64,000 nt of DNA, from NCBI GenBank assembly GCA_937863385.1, contig CALMBW010000020.1, positions 310,001 through 374,000 on the forward strand, given 5' to 3'. Source of the stretch: an uncultured Actinomycetes bacterium. GTDB lineage: Bacteria > Actinomycetota > CADDZG01 > WHSQ01. Below are positions 17,795 through 26,500 of this stretch, piece after piece; position 1 is the first letter of the stretch; each line of letters starts with the position of its first letter. Below the pieces are notes generated by a model. The model made no database searches. It was not told the origin of the DNA and worked only from the letters and a program-made list of their open reading frames with translations. Position numbers and translations under genes: made by a program.

Positions 17795-19273
17795 CTAAGC
17801 GACAACCTCTAACAGCATGCGCGTTCCTTCACCGGGAGTGGACTGGATATCCAACTTGCCTCCTGCAAGGCGCACCCGGGAACGGATTATCTGGAGGCCC
17901 TGGTGCAACCTGAAACCTTCGTCGGCTTGACCGGCCGGATCGAATCCCTTGCCTTCGTCTTCGACGGTGACGACGATGCTGTCCTCTTGGAAGGTCAAAG
18001 AGATCGTGGCCACATCGGTGCCGGCATGCTTGCGGATGTTCCCGACCCCCTCCTGGACCAGAGCAAAAACCAAGGCAAGGATGTCGGGATCAACGTCCCT
18101 GGGCGTTCCTTTCACGTCGTAGGTCAGTTCCAAACCCCATTGAGCCCCGAAGTCACCGATGAATCGCTCGAGTCCACCCGCGAGATCGGTCCACTCCGGT
18201 GCGTTAGGGGTCAACTCGAGGATCGCCCCACGCAGGGAGTCCAGTGCCTCAAGCACTGCGGTTCGCATCGCACGAACCATCTTGCGTGCGGCCTCTGGAT
18301 CCTCCATGACCTGATCGAGGACCTCCATCTGGATCGCGACATTGGTGAGCACTTGAGTGATGCCTTCATGGATCACTCCCGCGATACGAGCACGCTCGGT
18401 CAGCATCGCATTGTTGCGCGCCGCCGTTGTGTCCCGTCCCCGGCCCGCACTCGCTTCATATAAAGACGCTGCTGCGTCGGCCGACTCCATACCTTCGACG
18501 GCATCCCCGATCGCGACCGTGGTCCCCCATTGACCCCTCCCGAAGACCCAGCGGCGGTTGGTGGAAAGACCCAAGAGCTTGGCGATCGTATTCATCTGCT
18601 CGGAGGTGGGCGGATCGAGCTTCAAGGTTCCGGCATTGCGAAGGCGTGTAGACCCCGTAGACCAGTCGGCCCCGTTTCGATCTGCCCAGGCTGCATCGAG
18701 GTGGTCACGCTCCGGCCGCAACGCTACGAGTGTCACGCCCACGCCAAGACTGCCCAACGCAGCCAGAGCTGCGCCTTCATCGATCTCACCTTCCGCCAGC
18801 TTGCGGAGAACGGGGAGCCAACCGCCGAGGGCACGAAGCTCTCCAACCCTGGCCACGGAGTCATAGGTGCCCCTGATAGAGGCCCCCATCTTCGCCAGTG
18901 TTGGGGCTAGGTCGCTCTCGAGTAGCTCTGCGGCGGCGTCGGGGGCAGGGTTCTCGAAGAAGACAACCACGGGGCGCTCCGCAGAAGGGCACACCAATAC
19001 GAAAAGGCGCTCGACGCCTCCGGTGCCTAAGCGAAGCCCGGCGTGGCCGAGTTCGGGGGTCTCATAGAGATAGGGACCGTCTCCGGATGCCATCGCCTCG
19101 GCGAGGTGGATCAACAGGTCGTCCTTGTGCGAGGCCTCGCGCTGGTGAGTGACCCATCCCCTGCCGGTATCGAGGGCTATCAGCCACCGTTCTGCCCGCA
19201 GATACCCCGCGAGGACTTCGATGGCATCGCCAATGGGGTCGGCGGGACGGCTGATCCCCTCGTCCTGATCCAT
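17795..19273 (-). CDS. Soluble NarL-type sensor histidine kinase
   Basis: This 492-aa protein has no predicted membrane segment. The N-terminal 280 residues look like one or two GAF-like sensory regions (for example LRAERWLIALD). The dimerisation/phospho-acceptor helix (HisKA_3 type) is TERARIAGVIHEGITQVL with His302. The HATPase domain follows, with the N-box QEGVGNIRKHA and the G-boxes DEGKGFD and GLQIIRSRVRLAGGKL. It should phosphorylate the adjacent NarL-type regulator. A GTG at 19276 is possible; I chose the ATG at 19273, 7 nt after GGAGG. The absence of membrane helices suggests an intracellular signal. Confidence 0.9.
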   Translation of the reverse strand: MDQDEGISRPADPIGDAIEVLAGYLRAERWLIALDTGRGWVTHQREASHKDDLLIHLAEAMASGDGPYLYETPELGHAGLRLGTGGVERLFVLVCPSAERPVVVFFENPAPDAAAELLESDLAPTLAKMGASIRGTYDSVARVGELRALGGWLPVLRKLAEGEIDEGAALAALGSLGVGVTLVALRPERDHLDAAWADRNGADWSTGSTRLRNAGTLKLDPPTSEQMNTIAKLLGLSTNRRWVFGRGQWGTTVAIGDAVEGMESADAAASLYEASAGRGRDTTAARNNAMLTERARIAGVIHEGITQVLTNVAIQMEVLDQVMEDPEAARKMVRAMRTAVLEALDSLRGAILELTPNAPEWTDLAGGLERFIGDFGAQWGLELTYDVKGTPRDVDPDILALVFALVQEGVGNIRKHAGTDVATISLTFQEDSIVVTVEDEGKGFDPAGQADEGFRLHQGLQIIRSRVRLAGGKLDIQSTPGEGTRMLLEVVA

Positions 19274-19455
19274 CACAAGTCCTCCCGCTGCGGGCCCCTA
19301 GCGTCATTACTCTAGTACGAGGCATCTCGCCCGGACCGGAACCCGCCGGCTGCACGGCCTTCCGAAAGCCTCCGTCCACAATGTCATGCACGAGCGTACA
19401 TATATGGGAGGAATCCTCGCATAAGCCGCCAAGTCTTCAAGGTCGGCCCCAGCAC

Positions 19456-19461
19456 AGGAGG
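19456..19461 (+). promoter_or_regulatory. Ribosome binding site AGGAGG fixing a TTG start
   Basis: AGGAGG lies 6 nt before the TTG at 19468, immediately ahead of a clear signal peptide. This outweighs the in-frame ATG at 19381, whose extra 29 residues look unlike a secretion signal. Confidence 0.75.
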
Positions 19462-19467
19462 CATCTC

Positions 19468-21081
19468 TTGAAGCTTCGCGTTCTCGGACTCACTGGCCTG
19501 GTCTGTGCCTTGATCGCCAACCTTGCCCCGATGTCCGCAGCCTCGGCGCCGGATGCCCGGGCCTGGACCGAGGCTGCTACATCGGGTCAGTTGAGTCTTG
19601 CTCTGGCAGCCCACAAGAACAAGGTTCCCGCAGAGTTCATCGAACGCCTCGCGCATGTGCGACCCGACGGGACCTTGCAGGTGATGGTTGCCCTGACCGA
19701 GCGCGACGCCGCGATCGAAGGTTTCGTTGCCGATAACACGGCGTGGGCCAAGTGGTACGGAGATGCCCCGCGCTTTTGGGGGGCCGCGACCCAAGATCAA
19801 GTCATCGCACTGCTCGATCACCAGTCGGTCTCGTTCGTGGAGCCCGACTTCAAGATCTCGCACTTCCTTTCGACTTCGACCGTGGCGGCCGGCGCTCGCC
19901 CCGGTGCAACGAGCACGGGTGTGTGGTCCTACGACGCCACCGGCAACGCATTGCGCTCAGAGCTGCCTCAGATCACAGCCGATCAAGCCACAGGCAAGGG
20001 TGTCACCGTTGCCATCACCGACAGTGGCATCGACCGGACGCACTTGGACTTCGGAGGTTTCAACTGCACCCCGGCCCCCTATCAGCCGTGCCAGAGTCGC
20101 ATCCGGCGAGCGGTCACCACCGAGCACATGCTCGGCGGGTCCGATCTGGGCGACGCCACCCCAACCACCGAAGTTGCCAGCGGCCACGGCACTCACGTAG
20201 CCGGCATCGTTGCCGGCAACGCCTATTACGGACGGAACGCCGGCGCAGACACTGCCCGCTACGGCGGCGACGGCTTCAATTTCGGGATCGCCCCCCAGGC
20301 CGATCTCGTGAGCGTCAAGAACGGCGACACCTTATGGGCCGGACTCTCGACCATGGGGTTGCAGTGGACGCTCGACAATGCACAGCAGTACGGCATCAAG
20401 GTTTCCAACAACTCATGGGGATGCGTGGGCGGCTGCAGCTTCAATGGAGCCTCCGCGCTGGGACAGACATTCAAGGACCTGTACGAAGCGGGTGTGGTCG
20501 TCGTCTTCGCAGCCGGCAACGACGGTGGCAGCGATAACGGGGCCGCGCTCTCGGGCTATGCACAGAGTCCTTATGTCTTGGGAGTAGCCAACTACAACGA
20601 CACCGATAACAAGCTCGCCTCTTCCAGCAGCCGCGGCGCCAAGGCCGATTCGACCCTGCACGCCCCCGCTACCTGGACGCCCACTTCGGAGCCGGTGAAC
20701 GGAACCCGGCGACCCGACGTCGGTGCACCCGGCACCAGCATCTGGTCTGCACGAACGCTGACCGGCGGAGCAGCGTCGCTGATCCCCCGGCTGTGGGCGG
20801 ATGATGCTGGCCTCGGCGCAACCGGCTTCGTGCCCTACGTGACCATGTCCGGTACAAGCATGGCCGCGCCTCACGTTGCAGGTGCCGCCGCCGTGCTTTT
20901 CAGCGCTTGTGTGGGGGCCGAGGCTCTCGACGTGATGCGGGCGATCATGGCCGGTGCCAACGCCGCCACGATCCAGAAGACGACCGGGTCCGGCATCGCC
21001 GAGCCGTTCGAGGTCGGTTACGGGGCCCTCAACATCAGAGCATCTCTCGACTGGCTGGGATCGCAGAAGGGCTGCATCTAG
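19468..21081 (+). CDS. Secreted subtilisin-like serine protease (S8 family)
   Basis: This 537-aa protein begins with a signal peptide (KLRVLGLTGLVCALIANL, cleavage near ASA). An N-terminal propeptide-like region follows (VMVALTERDAA, SVSFVEPDF), then the peptidase domain. The catalytic triad is Asp185 (ITDSGID), His240 (SGHGTHVAGI) and Ser464 (MSGTSMAAPHVAG), with an oxyanion Asn in VSNNSWG or FAAGND. All motifs are intact, so it should be active outside the cell, maturing or degrading surface proteins. It is divergent from the histidine kinase gene; the shared intergenic region (19274-19467) must hold both promoters. Confidence 0.93.
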   Translation: MKLRVLGLTGLVCALIANLAPMSAASAPDARAWTEAATSGQLSLALAAHKNKVPAEFIERLAHVRPDGTLQVMVALTERDAAIEGFVADNTAWAKWYGDAPRFWGAATQDQVIALLDHQSVSFVEPDFKISHFLSTSTVAAGARPGATSTGVWSYDATGNALRSELPQITADQATGKGVTVAITDSGIDRTHLDFGGFNCTPAPYQPCQSRIRRAVTTEHMLGGSDLGDATPTTEVASGHGTHVAGIVAGNAYYGRNAGADTARYGGDGFNFGIAPQADLVSVKNGDTLWAGLSTMGLQWTLDNAQQYGIKVSNNSWGCVGGCSFNGASALGQTFKDLYEAGVVVVFAAGNDGGSDNGAALSGYAQSPYVLGVANYNDTDNKLASSSSRGAKADSTLHAPATWTPTSEPVNGTRRPDVGAPGTSIWSARTLTGGAASLIPRLWADDAGLGATGFVPYVTMSGTSMAAPHVAGAAAVLFSACVGAEALDVMRAIMAGANAATIQKTTGSGIAEPFEVGYGALNIRASLDWLGSQKGCI

Positions 21082-21135
21082 TGCCCCGAGTCATACCGTC
21101 GCATTCGGTGCAGGCGAACTAAGGACTCGGGACAC
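21081..21135. terminator. Candidate bidirectional terminator between convergent genes
   Basis: Arms GTGCCCCGAGTC (21081-21092) and GACTCGGGACAC (21124-21135) pair over 12 bp with one mismatch around a 31-nt loop. It sits between the stops of the subtilase (plus) and the propeller protein (minus). There is no clear T-tract and the loop is long, so strength is uncertain. Confidence 0.45.
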
Positions 21136-21163
21136 GGCCCAGGGCTCAGACCACCCACCAACA

Positions 21164-22267
21164 TCATCGGATCCCGACGAGACTTACCTCTCGCAGATCC
21201 TTGGACACATCGTCACAGGGGCCGTGTGGAACTTCACAGCGGCGCACTACCACCGCTCTGCCTTGCATAGAAACGAAGATGATCTCAGAGGGTCCCACCC
21301 ACAGCACCTGTCCGATGGCTCCCCGCGACCCCTTCACCGTGGTCGGGATGGGTGCGGTGGGGGAGATGGCAGCGATCACGTTGTCGCGACCGATCAGTGA
21401 CTCACCTACCAGGACCCCGGCAAGCATCGAGGAGTCGGGGCTCCACGCGCCGGCACCCAGCGAACGGCCGGAAGTGTTGATCGGGCTTGGTGCACCGAGG
21501 ACACCTTCGGTACTGATCGGATGGATGACCACCTCACCGTCGTCTGACGAAACTATCCAGCGACCGTCGGGAGAAGTCCCCCAGAACGAGGAAGGCGACA
21601 GTTCCAACACCTGCCGTCGTCCGTCGATGGCTACCTTCATGGTTTCGGGGGACCCCGTTTCGTGGCTCACAACCACCTCATCCCCCACCCACCCGAGGAC
21701 CCCCCAACTGCCCGGCTCGGTCAAGGTCTTGGCGCTCCCATCTCTATCGGCAACCACGAGCTCGGCCTCCCCCAAGCACGTCTCCGAGAAACACTCCCGA
21801 TCCTCTACGGGCCGCAAGAACGCGAGCCGGGTTCCCCCCGGGCTCCACATCGGAGCGAAGCCGGGGCCCAGATTGACACGATCCTCGGTCGCCAGATCCA
21901 CGAGAACAACATGGGGCTCATCGCCGAAGTCGCTATCCCTCGGACTACCCCGCTCGACCACCAGGGCCACCGATCCTCCATCGGGAGACGCCGCGACCTG
22001 CGCGGTACCGACCCTCAGCACCCGTACCGCGTTGTCTGCTTGACCTAACCCCGCCTGCATCAACCATCCACGCTCGACATAGAGAAGCGATGTCTGGGAC
22101 GAGGGCGACGGGCTTTCATCCATCCCTCCCTGAGAAGGAGTCTGGAGCGCGGACGACGGTGCCGGGGATGCCGGGACGCCCTGATCGACATCCTCCGGGG
22201 CTTCATCGGCAACTAGTAAGGCCCCGGCCCCGGCGATCGAGAAGGCGAGGCCCATGGCCAACCCCAT
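21164..22267 (-). CDS. Membrane-anchored beta-propeller (PD40/WD40-like) protein
   Basis: This 367-aa protein has one N-terminal hydrophobic helix (MGLAFSIAGAGALLVA), a Ser/Pro-rich linker and a propeller-like domain with blades such as QVAASPDGGSVALVVE, PMWSPGGTRLAFLR, WGTSPDGRWIVSS and GAWSPDSSMLAGV. It is probably anchored with the propeller outside. No catalytic residues are evident. It lies 23 nt downstream of the M15 peptidase gene on the same strand, so they form an operon. The ribosome site is weak and the true start could be slightly upstream. Confidence 0.65.
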   Translation of the reverse strand: MGLAMGLAFSIAGAGALLVADEAPEDVDQGVPASPAPSSALQTPSQGGMDESPSPSSQTSLLYVERGWLMQAGLGQADNAVRVLRVGTAQVAASPDGGSVALVVERGSPRDSDFGDEPHVVLVDLATEDRVNLGPGFAPMWSPGGTRLAFLRPVEDRECFSETCLGEAELVVADRDGSAKTLTEPGSWGVLGWVGDEVVVSHETGSPETMKVAIDGRRQVLELSPSSFWGTSPDGRWIVSSDDGEVVIHPISTEGVLGAPSPINTSGRSLGAGAWSPDSSMLAGVLVGESLIGRDNVIAAISPTAPIPTTVKGSRGAIGQVLWVGPSEIIFVSMQGRAVVVRRCEVPHGPCDDVSKDLREVSLVGIR

Positions 22268-22290
22268 CCGGGAACCGATCGGACTCCGGA

Positions 22291-23337
22291 TCAGTCTCCA
22301 CCTTGGTAGTCGCTCGGCTCTCCGGCTTCTTCGAAGGCTTCAACTTCTTGCTCGGAGGGCCGAGACGAACCCGAAGCCGTCGGACTGATCACCACGCCAC
22401 CCACTACGATCTGCGAATCTTCTGCGGACTCAGCACCCAGCTTGGTCTCGCCTTGTCCCCAGCACAGCTTTCCTTCCTCGTCCAGATCCCGGCCCTTCTT
22501 GTCTGTATCAGGCCACCACCAACCACGGGTTCCTTGCCATGCGATGTTCTCCAGCCGGATATCGAAATGATTGTGGCTGAGCTCCGAATAGCATCCGATG
22601 CCGTGGACCTGGCTTCCCCTTGCGATGTCGCGGGCCGCCCCGTTCTCGGTTTCCACGACACGCGAATCGACGGCCGCTCCGTAGAGGTGTTCTGACGCTG
22701 ATGCTCCACCGATGCACTCGTTGTAGGTAACGCTTCGGAAGGCCGAGTTGATGCCAATCGGCTTTTCTCCCGCTTTCGCCCGGATGGCTTCGAGGCGCCA
22801 CATCAAGCGCTTGATGTTTCTCTTCACCTTGCGCGGTGAGACCTTGCCGCCTCCGAAGGTCCCCGCATAGGCATTCGCATTGGCCGAACATGAGGCGGAG
22901 GAGTTCTGCGTGAACTCCTCCCAGTCGAAATGGGCCGTAGATCCGTCGGGATCCTGTAAGCGCTCGAGACGCTTTAGCACCCTTCGGCTCGCACGGCCCG
23001 ATAGCTTCAATCCCAGATACCCACGGAATCGCTCGACGGCTTTCGCCGTCTGCAAGCCGTAGCGGCCATCTATGACGAATTGCACCTGGTCTCGGGAGGG
23101 GAACCATCCCGCGACCCTGATCTGGAGAGCGCGCACTTCTTCGCCCTCGTCACCCACCTCGAGAGGACCCGAGAAGATCGACGTCCCAGCCGCCGAGCGT
23201 GCCCGGTGAACCTCACCGCCCAAGAAGGAAACGGAAACGCCCGTAGATGAGCCAGCCACGGAGAGGGCGAGTAAGACCGCTCCTAGTACCACAGACAGCC
23301 TCCGAAACCGTGGATTTTCACACCCATAGCGCCACAT
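22291..23337 (-). CDS. Secreted peptidoglycan-binding M15-type peptidase
   Basis: This 348-aa protein has an N-terminal hydrophobic signal (VVLGAVLLALSVAGS), a peptidoglycan-binding-1 domain at about 58-125 (LEVGDEGEEVRALQIRV, then FVIDGRYGLQTAKAVERF) and an M15-like domain at about 135-285. Probable zinc ligands are His217 and Asp224 (SEHLYGAAVD) and His257 (SHNHFD). M15 enzymes cut the D-Ala or L-Ala/D-Glu bonds of peptidoglycan; related domains can also be non-catalytic binders. A C-terminal acidic, Ser-rich tail follows. Direct repeats lie 20-60 bp upstream of the start. Confidence 0.8.
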   Translation of the reverse strand: MWRYGCENPRFRRLSVVLGAVLLALSVAGSSTGVSVSFLGGEVHRARSAAGTSIFSGPLEVGDEGEEVRALQIRVAGWFPSRDQVQFVIDGRYGLQTAKAVERFRGYLGLKLSGRASRRVLKRLERLQDPDGSTAHFDWEEFTQNSSASCSANANAYAGTFGGGKVSPRKVKRNIKRLMWRLEAIRAKAGEKPIGINSAFRSVTYNECIGGASASEHLYGAAVDSRVVETENGAARDIARGSQVHGIGCYSELSHNHFDIRLENIAWQGTRGWWWPDTDKKGRDLDEEGKLCWGQGETKLGAESAEDSQIVVGGVVISPTASGSSRPSEQEVEAFEEAGEPSDYQGGD

Positions 23338-23358
23338 TTACCCCAGTACGCACCAATA

Positions 23359-23397
23359 TGAAACTTAGGTAACTTCAATTTGAAACTTTGGGTAACT
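23359..23397. promoter_or_regulatory. Two direct repeats in a divergent promoter region
   Basis: TGAAACTTAGGTAACT (23359-23374) and TGAAACTTTGGGTAACT (23381-23397) are near-identical and offset by 22 bp, about two helical turns. The stretch is AT-rich compared with its surroundings and lies between the divergent M15 peptidase and NHL-repeat genes. This is what a tandem operator for a dimeric regulator looks like; the regulator is unknown. Confidence 0.5.
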
Positions 23398-23539
23398 CCC
23401 AAAAGGCAGATCCTGGAACTAGTCCTTCCAGCTATCCCCAAAATGACCCGCGGCTCAGGGGGTGTCGTCTAAATGTGGACATCGGGGCTGCCGAAGCGCT
23501 GGGGGTAAGCACTTGTTCCCCTCGCGCCAAGGAGTACCC

Positions 23540-26500
23540 ATGAGGAGGCTGTGGATCGGCGGCTGGCCTGTCATGCACTCGTTCGCGCCTCGCGATCCCC
23601 TCACCATGGACGCCGGAGCTACGGAGCGAGAACGTTTGCGGGCAGCACTGGCGCTGTTCTTCGTGGTCACGGTCCTCTTCAACGGCTTCATGCCGGCCCG
23701 CGGCGCGGCTAACGACATCAACACCGTGGCAGGCATCGGGGCTTCAGGGGGTGACGGCGGTCCGGCAACCGCCGCCATGATGAGGTCGCCCCAAGACATG
23801 GCGCTGGGGCCTGACGGGAGCATCTACATCGCCGACACCTGGAACCATCGGATCAGAGTGGTCGCCCCAACAGGAACCATCACGACTTTCGCCGGCATCG
23901 GCGAATCAGGCTTCTCAGGTGACGGGGGTCCGGCAACTGCCGCTCGATTCAGCTATCCCTACGGGATCGTTGTCGACCCGGCCGGCAACGTCTACGTCAC
24001 CGACATCGGTAACGCAGTGGTCCGCCGGATCGATTCAGCAACTGGCGTCATCACCACGATCGCAGGCAATGGAACAGAGGGTTTCTCAGGTGACGGGGGC
24101 AACGCGACCGAAGCGATGTTGAACGCGCCGCGCGGGATCACCCTTCATCCCACAACGGGTGACCTCTACATCGCCGACACCATGAACAACCGCGTGCGCA
24201 AGATCGCTCTGTCCACGGGAATCATCACCACGGTGGCAGGCGATGGTGGGTCTGGATCCGGTGGAGACGGCAGCCAGGCGACGTCTGCAGACATGAAGCA
24301 GCCCTCCGATGTCGCGTTCGACGCAGCAGGAAACCTCTACATCGCCGACACCGAGAACCATCGGATACGAAAGGTCGCCACGAACGGGATCATCTCGAAG
24401 TATGCCGGGGATGGAAGCCGGGGGTTCTCTGGCGATGGAGGGAACTCATTGAAAGCAAAGATGGATTCCCCCACCGGGATCGCCATCGATGCCAACGGAG
24501 TGATGTACATCGCCGACTCGGACAACAATCGCGTCCGCAAGGTCGCCTCGAACATCATGACGACTTACGCCGGAAACGGTGGTGGAACCTTCGCCGGAGA
24601 CGGAGGTGCAGCGATCGCTGCAGGACTTTCTCCCGAGCAGGTGACGATCGGCGCTGGTGGTTCGATCTTGATCGCCGATACCTGGAACCATCGGATCAGG
24701 AAGGTGAATTCGACCGGAAACATCTCCACGGTCGCCGGTGCTCCGCGGTTCAGCGGTGACGGGGGTCCTGCCACCCAGGCTGCGCTGAACTGGCCGGTTG
24801 GTGTGAGCATCTCGAGCTCAGCCGACATCATCATCACCGACTACCTGAACAACCGCGTGAGAAAAGTCAGCTCGTCGGGCACCATCACGACCCTCGCCGG
24901 AATCACGACCGCGGGGTCGGGAGGCGACGGCGGACCCGCTACCGCGGCCCAACTCAACCTGCCAGCAGATGTATCCACCAAGGCCGACGGCACGATATTC
25001 ATCGCCGACTCTGCAAACAACAAGGTGCGCAAGATCAGCCCTGCTGGGGTCATCAGCACGTACGCAGGAACCGGCACAGCCGGCAACAGCGGCGACAACG
25101 GTGCCGCTACCGCGGCGCGCCTGAACAACCCATCGGGACTGGATCTGGCCCCGTCGGGCGATCTCTACATCGCCGACTCCAAGAGCAACCGGATCCGGAA
25201 GGTCAACACATCCGGCCTGATCACGAGGTTCGCTGGCGAAGGAGGGACGGGCTCCAGTGGCGACGGAGGAAGCGCAGTATCCGCAAAGATGAACAACCCC
25301 GTTGACGTGGCGGTCGCTCCCGACGGTTCGGTCTACATCGCCGACTATGGCAACCACAAGATCCGTAAGGTCAGCACCGGCGGCATCATGACCACCGTGG
25401 CGGGTACCGGCACGGCCGGATACTCCGGAGATGGCGGTCAGGGTACGTCGGCGCAGCTGTCGAGCCCGGCGGGGGTCGCCGTGGACCCAGTGGGCAACGT
25501 CTACATCGCCGACTCAGGCAATAACCGCGTTCGCAAGCTCGACACGACCGGGGTCATCACAACGGTCGCGGGTACAGGGGCGCCAGGGTACTCCGGCGAC
25601 GGTGGTCCCGCCGTGAACGCGAGCATGATGTTCCCAGCCCGCGTAGCTCTCGACTCAGAGGGCAACCTCTACCTGGCGGACACACTCAACGACCGCATCC
25701 GGCGCGTAGAAGCACTCGGGGATCTGCCGGCCCCCACGATCCAGGGCTCAACTCCGGGCTCACCAGCCAACGACAACTCCCCGAAGCTCTACGGATCATC
25801 GGATGCGGGAACCACCGTCTCGATCTACGACACTCCGGGCTGCACGTCGGTGGCCGTCGCGACGGGTAGCGCGGCTCAGTTCGCGTCCCCCGGCTTCGCT
25901 GTTAGCGTCGCCGACGACTCAACAACCAACTACTACGCCAAAGCAACCGACTCGAATGGGAACGTGTCCCAATGCTCGTCGATCCCTTACGTGTTCGTCG
26001 AAGATTCTCAGGTTCCCACCGTGACGATCGACTCGGCACCGCCGAGTCCTAGCAGCGACGCCATCCCGACATGGACCTTCAGCAAAACCTCAGGATCGCA
26101 GGCCTCCTGCGAGCTCAGCCGAGGCGCAACGATCCTTTCTCCCTACGGTGCGTGCGCGTCACCTTTCACATTCGATCTAACCGCGGAGGTCGATGGTGAC
26201 TACACCTTCTCGGTGCGCGTTACCGACGCAGCAGGCAATGTCAGTCTGGTTGCGATCGATGAGTACTCTCTTGACCGCAGTGGCCCCGAGGCGAGCATCA
26301 CCACCTCGCCCTCATCCCCTGCGTCTGACGTTACCCCCGAATGGGGTTTCACCACGGAAGACGACACCAACGGTGAATGCCGGCTGAGCCGAGGTGCTGT
26401 CGTCATCTCGGACTACACCCCGTGCATCTCACCTGTCTCCTTCGATCTAACGTCAAGCGGCGAAGGCCTCTATGCCCTGGACGTGCGCGCCGTGGACGGC

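Noticed and set aside
23398-23539. Possible c-di-GMP or c-di-AMP riboswitch upstream of the giant NHL gene
   Set aside because: I looked for the conserved cores of the GEMM and ydaO classes and found none in this stretch.
23700-25720. CRISPR-like regular repeats
   Set aside because: The periodicity (about 168 nt) encodes degenerate 56-residue NHL repeats in an open frame; there are no identical short repeats with unique spacers.
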